This document shows, piece by piece, positions 9,776 to 19,506 of a stretch of DNA of 64,000 bases. The position numbers and the translations under genes were made by a program. A model generated the notes under the pieces. It was not told where the DNA came from, did no database searches, and saw nothing but the letters and a program-made list of their open reading frames with translations. Numbering within the stretch: position 1 is the first letter of the stretch; the number at the start of each line of letters is the position of its first letter. The stretch comes from Clostridia bacterium. GTDB lineage: Bacteria; Bacillota; Clostridia; TANB77; CAG-508. The stretch lies in NCBI GenBank assembly GCA_900770415.1, contig CAAGKN010000004.1:69657-133656 (forward strand), given 5' to 3'.

Positions 9776-9952
9776 ATGAGCAAAAAGGACTTTGTTTTTA
9801 GCGTGATGTTGGGCTTTTTCATTGTGGCAACACTATTGAATTTAATAATTTCAATAGTAACAGGAGATGTAATGGTATGGATATGCACAGTATTGGATGT
9901 TGTTACATTAATACTGTTTATAATATGGAATAAACTTAACAAAAAAGAATAA
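9776..9952 (+). CDS. 58-residue two-helix membrane protein of unknown function
   Basis: An ATG preceded by CAGGAGGAAAAGG opens a 58-codon frame. It encodes a short basic/polar N-terminus, a hydrophobic helix (residues 6-28), a turn around TGDV, a second helix (32-51) and a Lys-rich end, a typical double-pass small membrane protein. It has its own consensus promoter and its own terminator, which argues for a real, strongly expressed single-gene unit. I do not recognise the family. Confidence 0.75.
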   Translation: MSKKDFVFSVMLGFFIVATLLNLIISIVTGDVMVWICTVLDVVTLILFIIWNKLNKKE

Positions 9953-9963
9953 AGTATTAAAAG

Positions 9964-10002
9964 AAAGAGCTAATATTAACTTATTATTAGCTCTTTTTGC
10001 TA
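9964..10002 (+). terminator. Rho-independent terminator
   Basis: An 11-bp stem, AAAGAGCTAAT at 9964 with ATTAGCTCTTT at 9986, runs into a T-rich tail. Confidence 0.9.
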
Positions 10003-10084
10003 TTATATTGAGTGTATAAGAGTTGATAAAATCAAAATAAAATGATACAATTCAATAATAAAATAAATAAGGAATGATTGGCGA

Positions 10085-11958
10085 ATGAATAAAATTTTAG
10101 ACAGAGTTAATAAACCTGATGATTTAAAAAAATTAAATTTATTAGAAAAAGAAGAATTGGCAAAAGAAATAAGAGAATATATATTAGAAATAGTATCTAA
10201 AAATGGTGGACATTTAGCTTCTAATTTAGGCGTTGTAGAACTTACAATTGCTCTACATAGCGTTTTTGACTTACCACAAGACAAAATAGTATGGGATGTT
10301 GGGCATCAAAGTTATGTTCATAAGATTTTGACAGGAAGAAAAGAACAAATTAAAACTTTAAGAAAATTTGGAGGTATATCACGGATTTCCTAAAATATCA
10401 GAGTCTGAATATGATAGTTTTGACACAGGGCATAGTAGCACATCAATATCAGTAGCCTTGGGAATGGCAAGGGCAAATGCATTAGAAAATAAATCTGATT
10501 ATGTAATTGCTGTAATAGGAGATGGCTCATTAACTGGAGGAATGGCTATGGAGGCATTAAATGATGCAGGAAGTAGTAATTCTAATATAATAGTAATACT
10601 AAATGATAATGAAATGAGCATATCTAAAAACGTTGGAGGAATACCAGCATTACTTACTAAGATTAGAATCAAAAAAATGTATAAAAGGTCGAATAATAAT
10701 ATAAAAAATTTCTTTAATAAAGTCCCTGTAATAGGAAAACCAATTGTTACATTAGCTCACAACATAAAAAAAGGAATAAAGCAAATGGTTATTCCAAATA
10801 TGTACTTTGAGGACATAGGCTTTACATATTTAGGACCAGTAGATGGACATAACATAGAAGAGTTAGAAAAAATATTAAAACAAAGCAAACACTTGGAAGG
10901 ACCTATTTTAATACATGTAATGACAAAGAAAGGAAAAGGATACAAATTTGCAGAGGAAACACCAGATAAGTTTCACGGAATTTCTAGTTTTGACTTAAAG
11001 ACAGGAGAACCAATATCAAAATCAAAAAATGATTATTCAAAAATATTCGGAAATAAACTAATTGAATTAGCTTCAAAAGATGAAAAAATAGTAGCTGTAA
11101 CTGCTGCTATGAAAGACGGAACAGGACTAAAAGAATTTGCAAATAAATTTCCTAACAGGTTTTTTGACGTAGGAATAGCAGAACAACATGCAGTTGGAAT
11201 GATTGCAGGCATGGCTGCATCAGGGTTAAAACCAGTATTTTCAGTATATTCTTCGTTTTTACAAAGAGGGTATGATCAACTCGTTCACGATATTGCATTA
11301 GAACAAATTCCTGCAACTATATGTGTTGATAGAGCCGGAATTGTTGGAGCAGATGGAGAAACACATCAAGGAATATTTGACTTGTGCTTTTTAAACTCTA
11401 TACCAAATCTAGTTGTTATGGCACCAAAAGATTTTAAAGAACTAGAACAAATGCTAGAATTTGCAGTAAACTTAAATAAACCAGTAATAATTAGATATCC
11501 AAGAGGTGGAGAAGGAGTAGAAAAATTTGAACAGCATAAAAATATAGAACTTGGTAAATCAGAAATCATAAAAGAAGGAAAGGATTTAACAATTGTAGCA
11601 ATAGGAAAAATGGTTGATAGAGCACAAAATGTTGCTAAACTATTGGCAAAAGAAAATATTGATGCAGAAGTAATAAATGCAAGATTTTTGAAGCCATTAG
11701 ATAAAGAAACAATATTAAAATCAGTAGAAAAAACTAAAAATGTTGTAACAATAGAAGATGGATTAATAGAAGGAGGACTTCGGAACATCTGTTATAGAAG
11801 CAATTAATGATAGTAAACTAGAAAATATAAAAACAAAGAGATTTGGATATAATGATTGTTTTGTAAAACATGGAAGTGTAGAAGAACTAGAAAAAGAATA
11901 CGGATTAGATTCAGACAGTATTTTCAAAAATATAATAAAAAATAAAGTACTTGGATAA
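10085..11958 (+). CDS. dxs: 1-deoxy-D-xylulose-5-phosphate synthase, read through two CGG +1 sites
   Basis: DXS condenses pyruvate and glyceraldehyde-3-phosphate with thiamine diphosphate, the first step of the MEP isoprenoid pathway. The conventional frames are 10085-10393, 10368-11807 and a tail to 11958. Skipping one C at 10382 and one at 11781 joins them into 623 residues, the normal DXS length. The shifts restore the family's GGISGFPK (Gly100) and IEGGLGTS (Gly566). Visible motifs are the ThDP-binding GDGSLTGGMAMEALNDAG near residue 147, the GPVDGH segment near 250 and the transketolase C domain. Both CGG codons fall in conserved, essential parts of the enzyme, so simple truncation would be lethal unless the pathway is duplicated. 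The ATG follows AAGGAATGATTGGCGA, a modest SD. Confidence 0.93.
10382..10384 (+). other. CGG +1 shift site 1 (dxs, Gly100)
   Basis: Context TCA-CGG-ATT; reading TCA c GGA TTT CCT restores Ser-Gly-Phe-Pro of DXS. Without the shift, a stop follows two codons after the CGG. Confidence 0.93.
11781..11783 (+). other. CGG +1 shift site 2 (dxs, Gly566)
   Basis: Context CTT-CGG-AAC; reading CTT c GGA ACA TCT restores Leu-Gly-Thr-Ser. Without it the last 58 residues are lost. Confidence 0.93.
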
Positions 11959-11983
11959 TAATATTCAAGTACTTTATTTTTTT
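11944..11983. terminator. Bidirectional terminator between dxs and the HD gene
   Basis: AAAGTACTTG at 11944 pairs with CAAGTACTTT at 11966, with T-rich sequence on the + side and A-rich sequence on the other, between convergent genes. Confidence 0.8.
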
Positions 11984-13739
11984 ATCTTGAAGCTTCTTCT
12001 TTTTCTAGTTTCTGAATTTTCTCTGTAGCAGCTATTGAAGCAGTAGTAGGATCTCCACCAGAAACATAACGAGAATTTACCAAATCTTTTTTATCTAATA
12101 AATTTTCTGTTGTAAGCAATTTTAAAATATAATCATTTGTGGCTTCTCCTATATATAGTGTTGTTTTTAATTTTGCAAGGCATTCTTCACGAGTCTCTAA
12201 TCTTAAATATGATTCTTTATTTTTTAGACTTTCTAGTTCTTCTTTAGTAGCATCTGGATATTTTTTGCGTAGCCTTTTTTCAAACAAATCCATGCTTTTT
12301 TTTGGAGTTAAGTCTATTTCAGCAAGAATTCTTTCTATATATTTTTTTTCTACATCAGGTGTTATAGCACAGTTATTATCACTTCTTAATTTAGCAATGT
12401 CTTCTTCAAATCTTTTTCTCCTAGTAGTTATTAAATGGTCTTTTCCAAAAGTAGGTTTGCCGAGAGATAATTTCAGTGATTTCGTTTTTTACATTTCTAT
12501 TAATTCCTTGTTCTACAATATCCTCATAAATTTCATTTACACTTTCAGGATAATTTGAAATGGTATCTGAGAATTTCTTTCTGTAAAAATTTTGATCATC
12601 AGAAAGAGATAAATTAGATGAATTTGAATTTAACAACAATTGAGAGTAAATATCTATCAATTTATGAATTGCATTAGGCAAAAGATCATTTAATTTTCTT
12701 AAAGAAGGCTTAACAGCTTTGTCATAATCTAATTGCCTTAATTTATACATTAATTCTGAAGCAGAAGAACTCATTTTTGCACCATCTATTTCAGCCGAAT
12801 TCTTTGAAAGATCATCTCGAAGAAAACGTGCAACTTTACTTAAAATTTTGTCCTTCTTTTTACTATTTGAAGCCCAACTATCAAGAGTTTCTTTTGAGAT
12901 ACCCATTTGGATGAAAAGTTTTTCAAAATCAGGATCATTTACATCAACCACTCCTTTAATAACGCCGTCTCTAAAATCTTTTGCAACATACGATATAGGG
13001 TCGCAAAAAAATACAATACAACCTTCTTTAGATCTACTTCTAATTTTTCTGTCAAATCCTTTCTCAATAAAAGCATTTTTGTATTCATGTTCAACAGCAT
13101 CATCAGTTTTCCCTCTATTTGTTTGTATTTCAGATGTATTTGATTCACCATTGTGACATACAGCAATGTCTGATATTGTAAGATATGCAGAATTGTATTT
13201 TTTAAGTTCGGATTTTTTTAAAGGTCTACCTTTAAGTTCTTCTAATCTTTTAAGCACTTTTCCTTGAATGTTTTCTAATTCAAGAGTTACTCGTGCCATT
13301 GAACTATGATGCAATTCACAAATTCCGCTGATCTTCTAAATAATTAGATAACATATATTCACCCTCATGAGCATAACCAAAATGACCTATATCATGAATT
13401 AACCCTCCGATAAATGCTAAGTCTTCATTAAGTAAAAGTTCTTTAGCTACAATATACGAATTAGTAGCAACATCTAAGGAATGCAAGATTCTTGTGTTTG
13501 CATGTCCTTCAAGACCAGGTTCTTTTTCTGAACTCATATTTTTTTGCTGTAATCTAATCCAAGGTTTTGAATATTCAACAAGCTCTTCTTGAAAAACTTG
13601 CAAATATTGAGAATCTATATATGTAGCGAATTTTGAATGAGTCGTATAAAAAGCTCGCTTTTCAAGAAAATCTCTTATTATTTTTTTGCCGCTTTAATAC
13701 ATATTTGCTTTCTTTATTAAAGCCATTAATATTTTTCAT
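11982..13739 (-). CDS. dGTPase-like HD-domain phosphohydrolase, read through three CGG +1 sites
   Basis: In the conventional reading this is four fragments. Starting at the ATG at 13739 (AGAGGTGG upstream) and skipping one C at each of three CGG codons gives one 584-residue protein; the arithmetic closes exactly at the stop at 11982. The HD domain shows HSLDVA near residue 76 and LIHDIGHFGYAHEG near 112, the layout of deoxynucleoside-triphosphate triphosphohydrolases. The family removes triphosphate from dGTP or related dNTPs. A helical, charged region of about 400 residues follows, of unclear role. It is divergent from a second dGTPase-like gene (13888), and a third HD gene follows at 16249. 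Three sites in one gene is the highest load in the window. Confidence 0.85.
12460..12462 (-). other. CGG +1 shift site (HD gene, third site, Gly426)
   Basis: Minus-strand context TCT-CGG-CAA; reading TCT c GGC AAA CCT continues for 160 more codons, including the frame at 11982-12293. Without it the frame stops 13 codons later. Confidence 0.88.
13325..13327 (-). other. CGG +1 shift site (HD gene, second site, Gly138)
   Basis: Minus-strand context CAG-CGG-AAT; reading CAG c GGA ATT TGT joins the HD core to the 288-codon middle frame. Confidence 0.88.
13689..13691 (-). other. CGG +1 shift site (HD gene, first site, Gly17)
   Basis: Minus-strand context AAG-CGG-CAA; reading AAG c GGC AAA AAA joins the ATG with a good SD at 13739 to the HD-domain frame. 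Without the shift, a stop follows eight codons after the CGG. Confidence 0.85.
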
Positions 13740-13824
13740 AAAATCCACCTCTAAAATATAACTATGCATATTTTAACACTATTAAAGCAATTTGTGAATG
13801 GAACTAGTAAAAAAAGTCGAAAAA

Positions 13825-13853
13825 TTGAAAAACATATAAAAATATGATACAAT
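13825..13853 (+). promoter_or_regulatory. Sigma-A promoter of the 746-residue HD gene
   Basis: TTGAAA at 13825 and TACAAT at 13848, 17 bases apart, 34 bases before the start codon. Confidence 0.75.
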
Positions 13854-13887
13854 ATAATGTAGTATAACTAATGAAGAGGGGATTTTT

Positions 13888-16128
13888 ATGGATAAAGTTT
13901 GGAAAAATAAATATGCAGTAAAAACTGACTTCGATAACTATGAAGATAGATTGGTGTCAGTAATAGATAGAAGAGCTAAATTTGTAAGAAGAGCAACAGG
14001 AAAACCAATGGCAAGAACAAAAAAACAGAAAGCTACAAATGATTCTCACGCAGTTAATAGAGGAACTCACATGAGGCAGGCTGCTGAGATTGCAAAGATA
14101 ATAGCAAGAGAATTAGGGTTAAATGAAACTGTTGCATATATAGGAATGTTAGCACATGATGCAGGACATCCTTTTGGGGCACATGAAGGAGAAGAAACTC
14201 TTAATGAAATAGGACTTTTATCAAACACGGGCTTTTTCCATCACAATGCAGAAGGTGTAGAAGTAGTACTTAGTGAAGGTATGATAGATAAATTTATAAA
14301 AGCTATACCAGAAGCAAAAAATAATCCAGAACTAAAAAACAAACTAAAAGAAGAGGTATGGTACTTTTTTGATATAATTGTAGGACATGATGGAGAAGTA
14401 TCAAAATCGGATTTAAAAGATCCAAATAAAAAGCATAAAAAATATTCTAATATAAAAGAAGCAGTATTAGATAAAGTATCAAATTCAAACAGAAAGAATA
14501 TTTATAAATGCCAAGTAGAAACATTGGAAGGAAATATAGCAAAGCCTTCTGATGTTATTGCATACTTAAAATCTGATATGGAAGATGCATTTAGAGAGGG
14601 AATTATTACAAAATTTAGTGATGAATACTTGGTTAATGTTGCAAATTTGTTATTCTATGATGAGACAAAAGATTCTTCTAGAGAGCAAAAAATAGATGTA
14701 GCAAAAAAATATATAAGAAATATACAAATAAAAAAATTAAGAGAACAAGAATCGGATGTAGAAAATGAAGAAACACAAAAAACAACTAGAGAAGTAAAAG
14801 AACTATTAAATAAAATAGAAGAAGCGGGAATCGATACATTTAATTATAATAAGAAAGATAAAAAAATGGTTAAAGTACTAAATGAAGTAATGAGTGAATT
14901 CGTAGAAAATTATAGAAGCAGAAACTATTTTAATGAGGAAAATCACAACTTTATAGATGCAGAAGCAAATAAAATAATTGAATGCACACAAAAATGTTTG
15001 AAAATGAGAAATTCTGTTGTAGAGGAAGTTCTAGATGATATGCAAGAGGCGATGATACAAGACTATATAGAAAATTCCAAAGCAAAAATGCAAGAAGTAA
15101 TGAAAGAAGATTTTAATGATAATAAGAGCAAAGAAGAACAAGAAGAAATTAGAATGGAAAAAATGAGAAACTCAATGGGATTTTCTGAAAGAGTACTTGA
15201 TATAATATATGAAACAAACGGATTAAGAGATTTGGACTATAAAGAATATGTTATTAATACTAAAAAGAAATATCAAACAGATTCGCTACCATCAGCAGTA
15301 TACAAAGCTGTTAAATACTATGCTAATACAGCAGTAAAAACAGGCTTAATAAGAGATAAATTTTATGACAAAAGTATATTAGCAATGGTAAAAGATGAAA
15401 AAGTAAAAGAGGCAATGAGATTTAATGATACATTAGATGAAAACAAATATGCAAAAGAAAAATTTAAAGTAGGAATAAATGAACAAAAAAGAATAAAAGG
15501 AATAAAACAAGAAGTTAGAAATTTTGTTGGCAAAATACCATGTGCTTTAATGCAAAGAAGAAAATATTTTAAAGAATATTATAGTTATGTACAAAGAGAA
15601 GGAGAAAGCTTTGCAAGAGCTTGCGAAGATGTATATAATGCTATTCCTGTTACAACAAGAAAATTAATAGAAAAAGCTGTTAGAACAGACTATACTCCTA
15701 ATGAGTTTCTAAAAAAAGAAGAAGCTAAACAAGTAACAAAAATCAGAAGAGAACTTCAAGAAAGGTTTGGTCAATATGGAGGAGTTGCTATAACAAGAGA
15801 AAATCTTGAACAATATATAGAAGAAAAAATAGAATATGAAAGAACAGTAAATTTTAAAACAAATGTTGCAGCAAAACTAGCAATAAAACAATTAGGAGGA
15901 ATGAATGATTTAAGAATAGGACAAGTTCTTAAGAAGATGGGATTCCTAAATCCGGTTAAATATAAATTAGGAGATGTGCCAGATAAAAAGGGAAGTGGAT
16001 CTGTAAAAACATTAATAGAAAAAACAACAGGAGAAAAGTCCGAGAAAAATGTTGAGGAGGAGAAAAAAAGACTAAGATTTAACAGTAAGCAAACGCCATT
16101 ATTTATTATTGATGAAGGCGAAAGATAA
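13888..16128 (+). CDS. Large dGTPase-like HD-domain phosphohydrolase
   Basis: A 746-residue protein. The N-terminal third carries THMRQAAEIAKIIARELG near residue 53 and LAHDAGHPFGAHEG near 88, the paired H...HD motif of dGTPases, then a FFHHNAEG segment near 112 that fits the family's substrate-site loop. A later GHDGEVS near 169 may supply a further metal ligand. The remaining 500 residues are highly charged and helical, longer than the roughly 330-500 residues of ordinary Dgt. The likely reaction is dNTP to deoxynucleoside plus triphosphate; which nucleotide cannot be told. It diverges from the HD gene ending at 13739 and has its own promoter and GAGGGGA site. No in-frame CGG. Confidence 0.8.
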   Translation: MDKVWKNKYAVKTDFDNYEDRLVSVIDRRAKFVRRATGKPMARTKKQKATNDSHAVNRGTHMRQAAEIAKIIARELGLNETVAYIGMLAHDAGHPFGAHEGEETLNEIGLLSNTGFFHHNAEGVEVVLSEGMIDKFIKAIPEAKNNPELKNKLKEEVWYFFDIIVGHDGEVSKSDLKDPNKKHKKYSNIKEAVLDKVSNSNRKNIYKCQVETLEGNIAKPSDVIAYLKSDMEDAFREGIITKFSDEYLVNVANLLFYDETKDSSREQKIDVAKKYIRNIQIKKLREQESDVENEETQKTTREVKELLNKIEEAGIDTFNYNKKDKKMVKVLNEVMSEFVENYRSRNYFNEENHNFIDAEANKIIECTQKCLKMRNSVVEEVLDDMQEAMIQDYIENSKAKMQEVMKEDFNDNKSKEEQEEIRMEKMRNSMGFSERVLDIIYETNGLRDLDYKEYVINTKKKYQTDSLPSAVYKAVKYYANTAVKTGLIRDKFYDKSILAMVKDEKVKEAMRFNDTLDENKYAKEKFKVGINEQKRIKGIKQEVRNFVGKIPCALMQRRKYFKEYYSYVQREGESFARACEDVYNAIPVTTRKLIEKAVRTDYTPNEFLKKEEAKQVTKIRRELQERFGQYGGVAITRENLEQYIEEKIEYERTVNFKTNVAAKLAIKQLGGMNDLRIGQVLKKMGFLNPVKYKLGDVPDKKGSGSVKTLIEKTTGEKSEKNVEEEKKRLRFNSKQTPLFIIDEGER

Positions 16129-16144
16129 ATTAATAAAAAAATAG

Positions 16145-16173
16145 TTGAAGTAGACATAAAATGATGATATAAT
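16145..16173 (+). promoter_or_regulatory. Sigma-A promoter of the acquired-looking HD gene
   Basis: TTGAAG at 16145 and TATAAT at 16168, 17-base spacing. The transcript would carry a leader of about 70 bases with a GTTATAAC palindrome near 16213. Confidence 0.75.
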
Positions 16174-16248
16174 ATACCCATATTCATTTAAAGTCTTCCT
16201 CGCGTGACAACTTGTTATAACAGGAGACAAATAATTTTAGGAGGGAAA

Positions 16249-17391
16249 ATGAATATGGGTAAAAAATTTGCAAAGTCATGGGTAACGAAAGATGTTGTTA
16301 AAAGCATCTTCAAAAAAGTGCTTAATCCATTAAGCAACATCACCCGGTGGTCTAACAAAGACTGCTCAGAAAATAAGTCTCTAAGACTGTATACAGAACT
16401 TGCAAAGCAAGGACTGAATATAGTAATCACTTATTTCTTGGCCAAGCTTGCAAAAGCAATGGGCAAGAAAATAGTGATGGAGAGGTTTCCATGGATAGCA
16501 TTGAACAGAATGTTCGAAAAGACTATAAATGGAAACATTCGTGATGACCACATAAATGAAATATGTGCGAATGACGAAGACTTAAAAAAAAGGTATAAGC
16601 AAAAAATCAAGCAGGAAATTTTGCAAGATCCAAATGAGTTCAAAAAACGAATGGAAATTAACGAGGAATGGACAGAAGTAAAGATTTTCAAGCTCGCCAC
16701 CAAAATAGCTACTCTGATAGAGTGCAGAGAACTGGAGATTGAAAATGCTGAATCTGAAGTCTTAGAAACTGTTAAGAAATTAGCTAAAGATTTGGAAATT
16801 TCATTTTTTGACGAAGAAACAGAAGAATACAAATTTTTCTGTGAAGTGTCAATGCTTAGATCAAGCATCCGTTGGTTAACCCAATTCAAAGCAAAGGAGA
16901 GTTCAGTTCTTGAACACATGGCGGAAACTGCAATAATTGCATTCCTTGTAGGATTGGAGCAGAGCGAAGATGAGAAAGTTGCATTGCATCTTTTCTGGTG
17001 TGGAGCATTCCACGATCTTCCTGAACGTTGGACAGGAGATATGGCAAGTAATATCAAAGATTCTGTTGAAGGTTTAAGAGAAGCAACAGAAGAATTTGAA
17101 AGAAAAGTAATGCTAGAGCACGTCTATCAAAAGCTTCCTTGGTATGACATAAAAAAAATCATGATGGAAGAAAAAGAAAATGAGAAGTATAAAAAACTTC
17201 TTAAAAGTGCCGACTATGTTTCTGCTGTGTTTGAATGCTACAGAAACATTAAGGCTGGAAGCAAAGACAAATACTTCTTTGACGTAATAGCTAAAGAAAA
17301 CGAGAGAAAAAAGAGTTGCTACACCGAAAACTTTGCCTGGCTTATAGAGGATATCTATAATTCCGTCCCGCATGATGGCTATGTAGATTAA
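16249..17391 (+). CDS. YfbR-like HD-domain hydrolase of foreign codon use
   Basis: About 380 residues starting at the ATG at 16249, which has AGGAGGG 5 bases upstream. Residues 220-290 hold an HD-type core: LEHMAETAIIAFLVG, then GAFHDLPERWTGDM, close to YfbR-type 5'-deoxynucleotidases and related HD hydrolases that act on dNMPs. Codon choice differs clearly from its neighbours, with many C- and G-ending codons (GCC, CTC, ACC, AAG) where the rest of the window uses A and T. It contains one in-frame CGG (16345-16347) that must be read in frame, because the +1 reading meets a stop 12 codons on. Together with its own promoter and terminator this suggests acquisition from another genome. It follows two dGTPase-like genes. 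Confidence 0.75.
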   Translation: MNMGKKFAKSWVTKDVVKSIFKKVLNPLSNITRWSNKDCSENKSLRLYTELAKQGLNIVITYFLAKLAKAMGKKIVMERFPWIALNRMFEKTINGNIRDDHINEICANDEDLKKRYKQKIKQEILQDPNEFKKRMEINEEWTEVKIFKLATKIATLIECRELEIENAESEVLETVKKLAKDLEISFFDEETEEYKFFCEVSMLRSSIRWLTQFKAKESSVLEHMAETAIIAFLVGLEQSEDEKVALHLFWCGAFHDLPERWTGDMASNIKDSVEGLREATEEFERKVMLEHVYQKLPWYDIKKIMMEEKENEKYKKLLKSADYVSAVFECYRNIKAGSKDKYFFDVIAKENERKKSCYTENFAWLIEDIYNSVPHDGYVD

Positions 17392-17399
17392 CTACCCAG

Positions 17400-17434
17400 A
17401 GCCCTATTAGCATTGCTAGTGGGGCTTTTCTTTA
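17400..17434 (+). terminator. Rho-independent terminator
   Basis: AGCCCTATTAG pairs with CTAGTGGGGCT with two G-U pairs, followed by a T-rich tail. Its GC-rich stem differs from the A+T-rich terminators of most neighbours and matches the atypical gene before it. Confidence 0.88.
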
Positions 17435-17439
17435 TTAAG

Positions 17440-17468
17440 TTGAATTGAATGAAAAAATGATGTATAAT
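17440..17468 (+). promoter_or_regulatory. Sigma-A promoter of the acyl-CoA ligase gene
   Basis: TTGAAT at 17440 and TATAAT at 17463 with 17-base spacing. Confidence 0.8.
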
Positions 17469-17499
17469 ATACTAAGTAAAAAATAAGAGAGGTGTAATA

Positions 17500-19344
17500 A
17501 TGGACAAAGAAAAACGTAAAATATTAAATACGATGTTAAAATTTTTTGAAGAAAAAGGATATAAAAAAGAAGAAATAGAGGAAATAGAAGAACTAGCAGA
17601 AGAAAAAGAAAAAAAGAAAAAAAGAAAACTACATTTATTTGAAAAAATTACAGATTTAAAAGATATGCTAGAAAAAACAGAAAAAAAATTTGGTGATAAG
17701 CCTGCTTTTAAGTATAAGACAAAAGAGCCAGGAGTTTTTGATGTGATTACATATAAAGAGTTTATAGAAAAAGTAAACGCATTAGGAACTAAATTAATAG
17801 ATTTAGGCTTAAAAGGAAAAAGAATTGCAATAATATCAGAAAACAGATATGAATGGTGTCTAGCATATTTAGCAACATGCTGTGGAACTGGAGTGGTTGT
17901 ACCACTAGATAAATCTTTGCCAGCAAATGAATTAGAAAGTTTAATAATTCGTTCAGGAGTAGAAGCAATATTTTATTCAAACAAATATGATGAAGTTATG
18001 CAAGATATAAAACAAAGAAGAACAACAGACTTGAGATATTACATTTCAATGGATTTAGAAAAGATGGAGAATGGAATTTATTCAGAACATGAACTTGTAG
18101 AAAAAGGAAGAGAATTAATAAAAAAAGGAAACAAAAAATTCTTAAATGCAAAAATTAATAATGAAGAAATGACATGTATGCTATTTACATCAGGAACAAC
18201 AGCAATGTCAAAAGCAGTAATGCTATCACACAAAAATATATGTTCAAATTTAATGGATATAGCAGCTGTATTAAAAATTGATGAAAATGATACTTTATTA
18301 TCATTCTTACCATTGCACCACACATTTGAATGTACAGTTGGATTCCTTTATGTTATGTATACAGGAGCTTCAATTGCATATTGTGAAGGAATAAGACATA
18401 TTGCAAGTAACATAAAAGAATTTGAGATTACTGCAATGATTTCTGTACCAGCACTTTATGAAAATATCTATAAAAGAGTTATGAAGTCAATTGAGAAAAA
18501 AGGAAAACTAGCAGAAGTAGAAAAAATAATGAAATTAAGTGGAATGCTTTCAAAAGTAGGGATAGATTTTAGAAAGAAAATGTTTAAAGAAATTCACGAA
18601 TCGTTAGGACCAAAACTAAGACTTATGGTAAATGGTGGAGCAGCATTAGATTATGAAGTAGAAAAAGGATTCAATGAATTAGGTTTCAGAATTGTTCAAG
18701 GCTATGGATTAACAGAAACATCTCCAGTTATAGCTGCAGGAACAGATTTTGCTCAGAGATTAGGATCAGTAGGAAAAGTATTTCCTAGTTTAAAAGTAAA
18801 AATAATAAATAAAGACGAAAATGGAGTTGGAGAGGTTATTGTAAAAGGACCAAGCGTAATGCTTGGCTACTATCAAAATGATGAAGCAAATAAAGAAGTG
18901 TTTGAAAAAGGCTGGTTCCACACAGGAGATTTAGGATATATTGATAAAAAGGGATTCTTATTTTTAGCAGGTAGAAAAAAGAGCGTAATAGTCTTAAAGA
19001 ATGGTAAAAATGTGTATCCAGAAGAGATTGAAAGCATAATAAATAGAATTGATGGAGTAAAAGAATCTTTTATATATGGAAAGCCAGAAGAAAACAACGA
19101 AGATGACTTAAAGCTTTGCGTAAAAATAGTATATGATAAAGATTTAATGAAAGAATTATATAATGCAACTACAGAAGAAGAAATAAAAGAAGCTTTGTGG
19201 TCAAAGATTAAAGAAGTAAACAAAACAATGCCACCATATAAATATATTAAAGAAATACTTGTGTCAGAAGAAGAGCTTATAAAAACTACAACATTAAAAA
19301 TAAAAAGACACGAAGAATTAGCAAAAATTGAAGGTCAAAAATAG
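17500..19344 (+). CDS. Long-chain fatty-acid--CoA ligase (AMP-forming)
   Basis: The 614-residue protein is an ANL-superfamily adenylating enzyme. It shows the ATP-binding TSGTTAMSKAVMLSHKNI near residue 229, the GYGLTETSP motif near 404, GWFHTGDLGY near 470 and a C-terminal GRKK/NVYPEEIE hinge region. The family activates fatty acids to acyl-CoA through an acyl-adenylate. An extra N-terminal extension of about 45 residues, rich in Lys and Glu and likely coiled, precedes the usual fold. GAGAGGTG precedes the ATG. No FabD/PlsX-type neighbour clarifies the substrate. Confidence 0.9.
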   Translation: MDKEKRKILNTMLKFFEEKGYKKEEIEEIEELAEEKEKKKKRKLHLFEKITDLKDMLEKTEKKFGDKPAFKYKTKEPGVFDVITYKEFIEKVNALGTKLIDLGLKGKRIAIISENRYEWCLAYLATCCGTGVVVPLDKSLPANELESLIIRSGVEAIFYSNKYDEVMQDIKQRRTTDLRYYISMDLEKMENGIYSEHELVEKGRELIKKGNKKFLNAKINNEEMTCMLFTSGTTAMSKAVMLSHKNICSNLMDIAAVLKIDENDTLLSFLPLHHTFECTVGFLYVMYTGASIAYCEGIRHIASNIKEFEITAMISVPALYENIYKRVMKSIEKKGKLAEVEKIMKLSGMLSKVGIDFRKKMFKEIHESLGPKLRLMVNGGAALDYEVEKGFNELGFRIVQGYGLTETSPVIAAGTDFAQRLGSVGKVFPSLKVKIINKDENGVGEVIVKGPSVMLGYYQNDEANKEVFEKGWFHTGDLGYIDKKGFLFLAGRKKSVIVLKNGKNVYPEEIESIINRIDGVKESFIYGKPEENNEDDLKLCVKIVYDKDLMKELYNATTEEEIKEALWSKIKEVNKTMPPYKYIKEILVSEEELIKTTTLKIKRHEELAKIEGQK

Positions 19345-19433
19345 AGAAAAAATATAAAAAAATATATTGACTTTTGTAATATTAATGTAATAAAATTGTA
19401 ACGAAATAGATAAATTAAATTTTACAAATCCTA

Positions 19434-19462
19434 TTGTAGTTTTTTCGCAAAGAATGTATAAT
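19434..19462 (+). promoter_or_regulatory. Sigma-A promoter
   Basis: TTGTAG at 19434 and TATAAT at 19457, 17-base spacing, upstream of the gene at 19507. Confidence 0.7.
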
Positions 19463-19506
19463 TATAAATAATAAAAGTACATAGGACAAAGGAGGGTGAG
19501 TTTACG

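Noticed and set aside
11366..11788. Long minus-strand ORF inside dxs, and similar long opposite-strand frames across the window
   Set aside because: They are shadows of real genes, rich in Ser, Ile and Phe or Leu from complementing A-rich codons, and lack ribosome sites.
10085..11958. Sequencing or assembly errors as the cause of all frame breaks
   Set aside because: All 13 breaks add exactly one C, always directly before an in-phase GGN codon, with no shared homopolymer or flanking motif. Errors would fall in all phases and mostly in the long A or T runs, which are intact. The CCC-C break in peroxiredoxin could still be an error.
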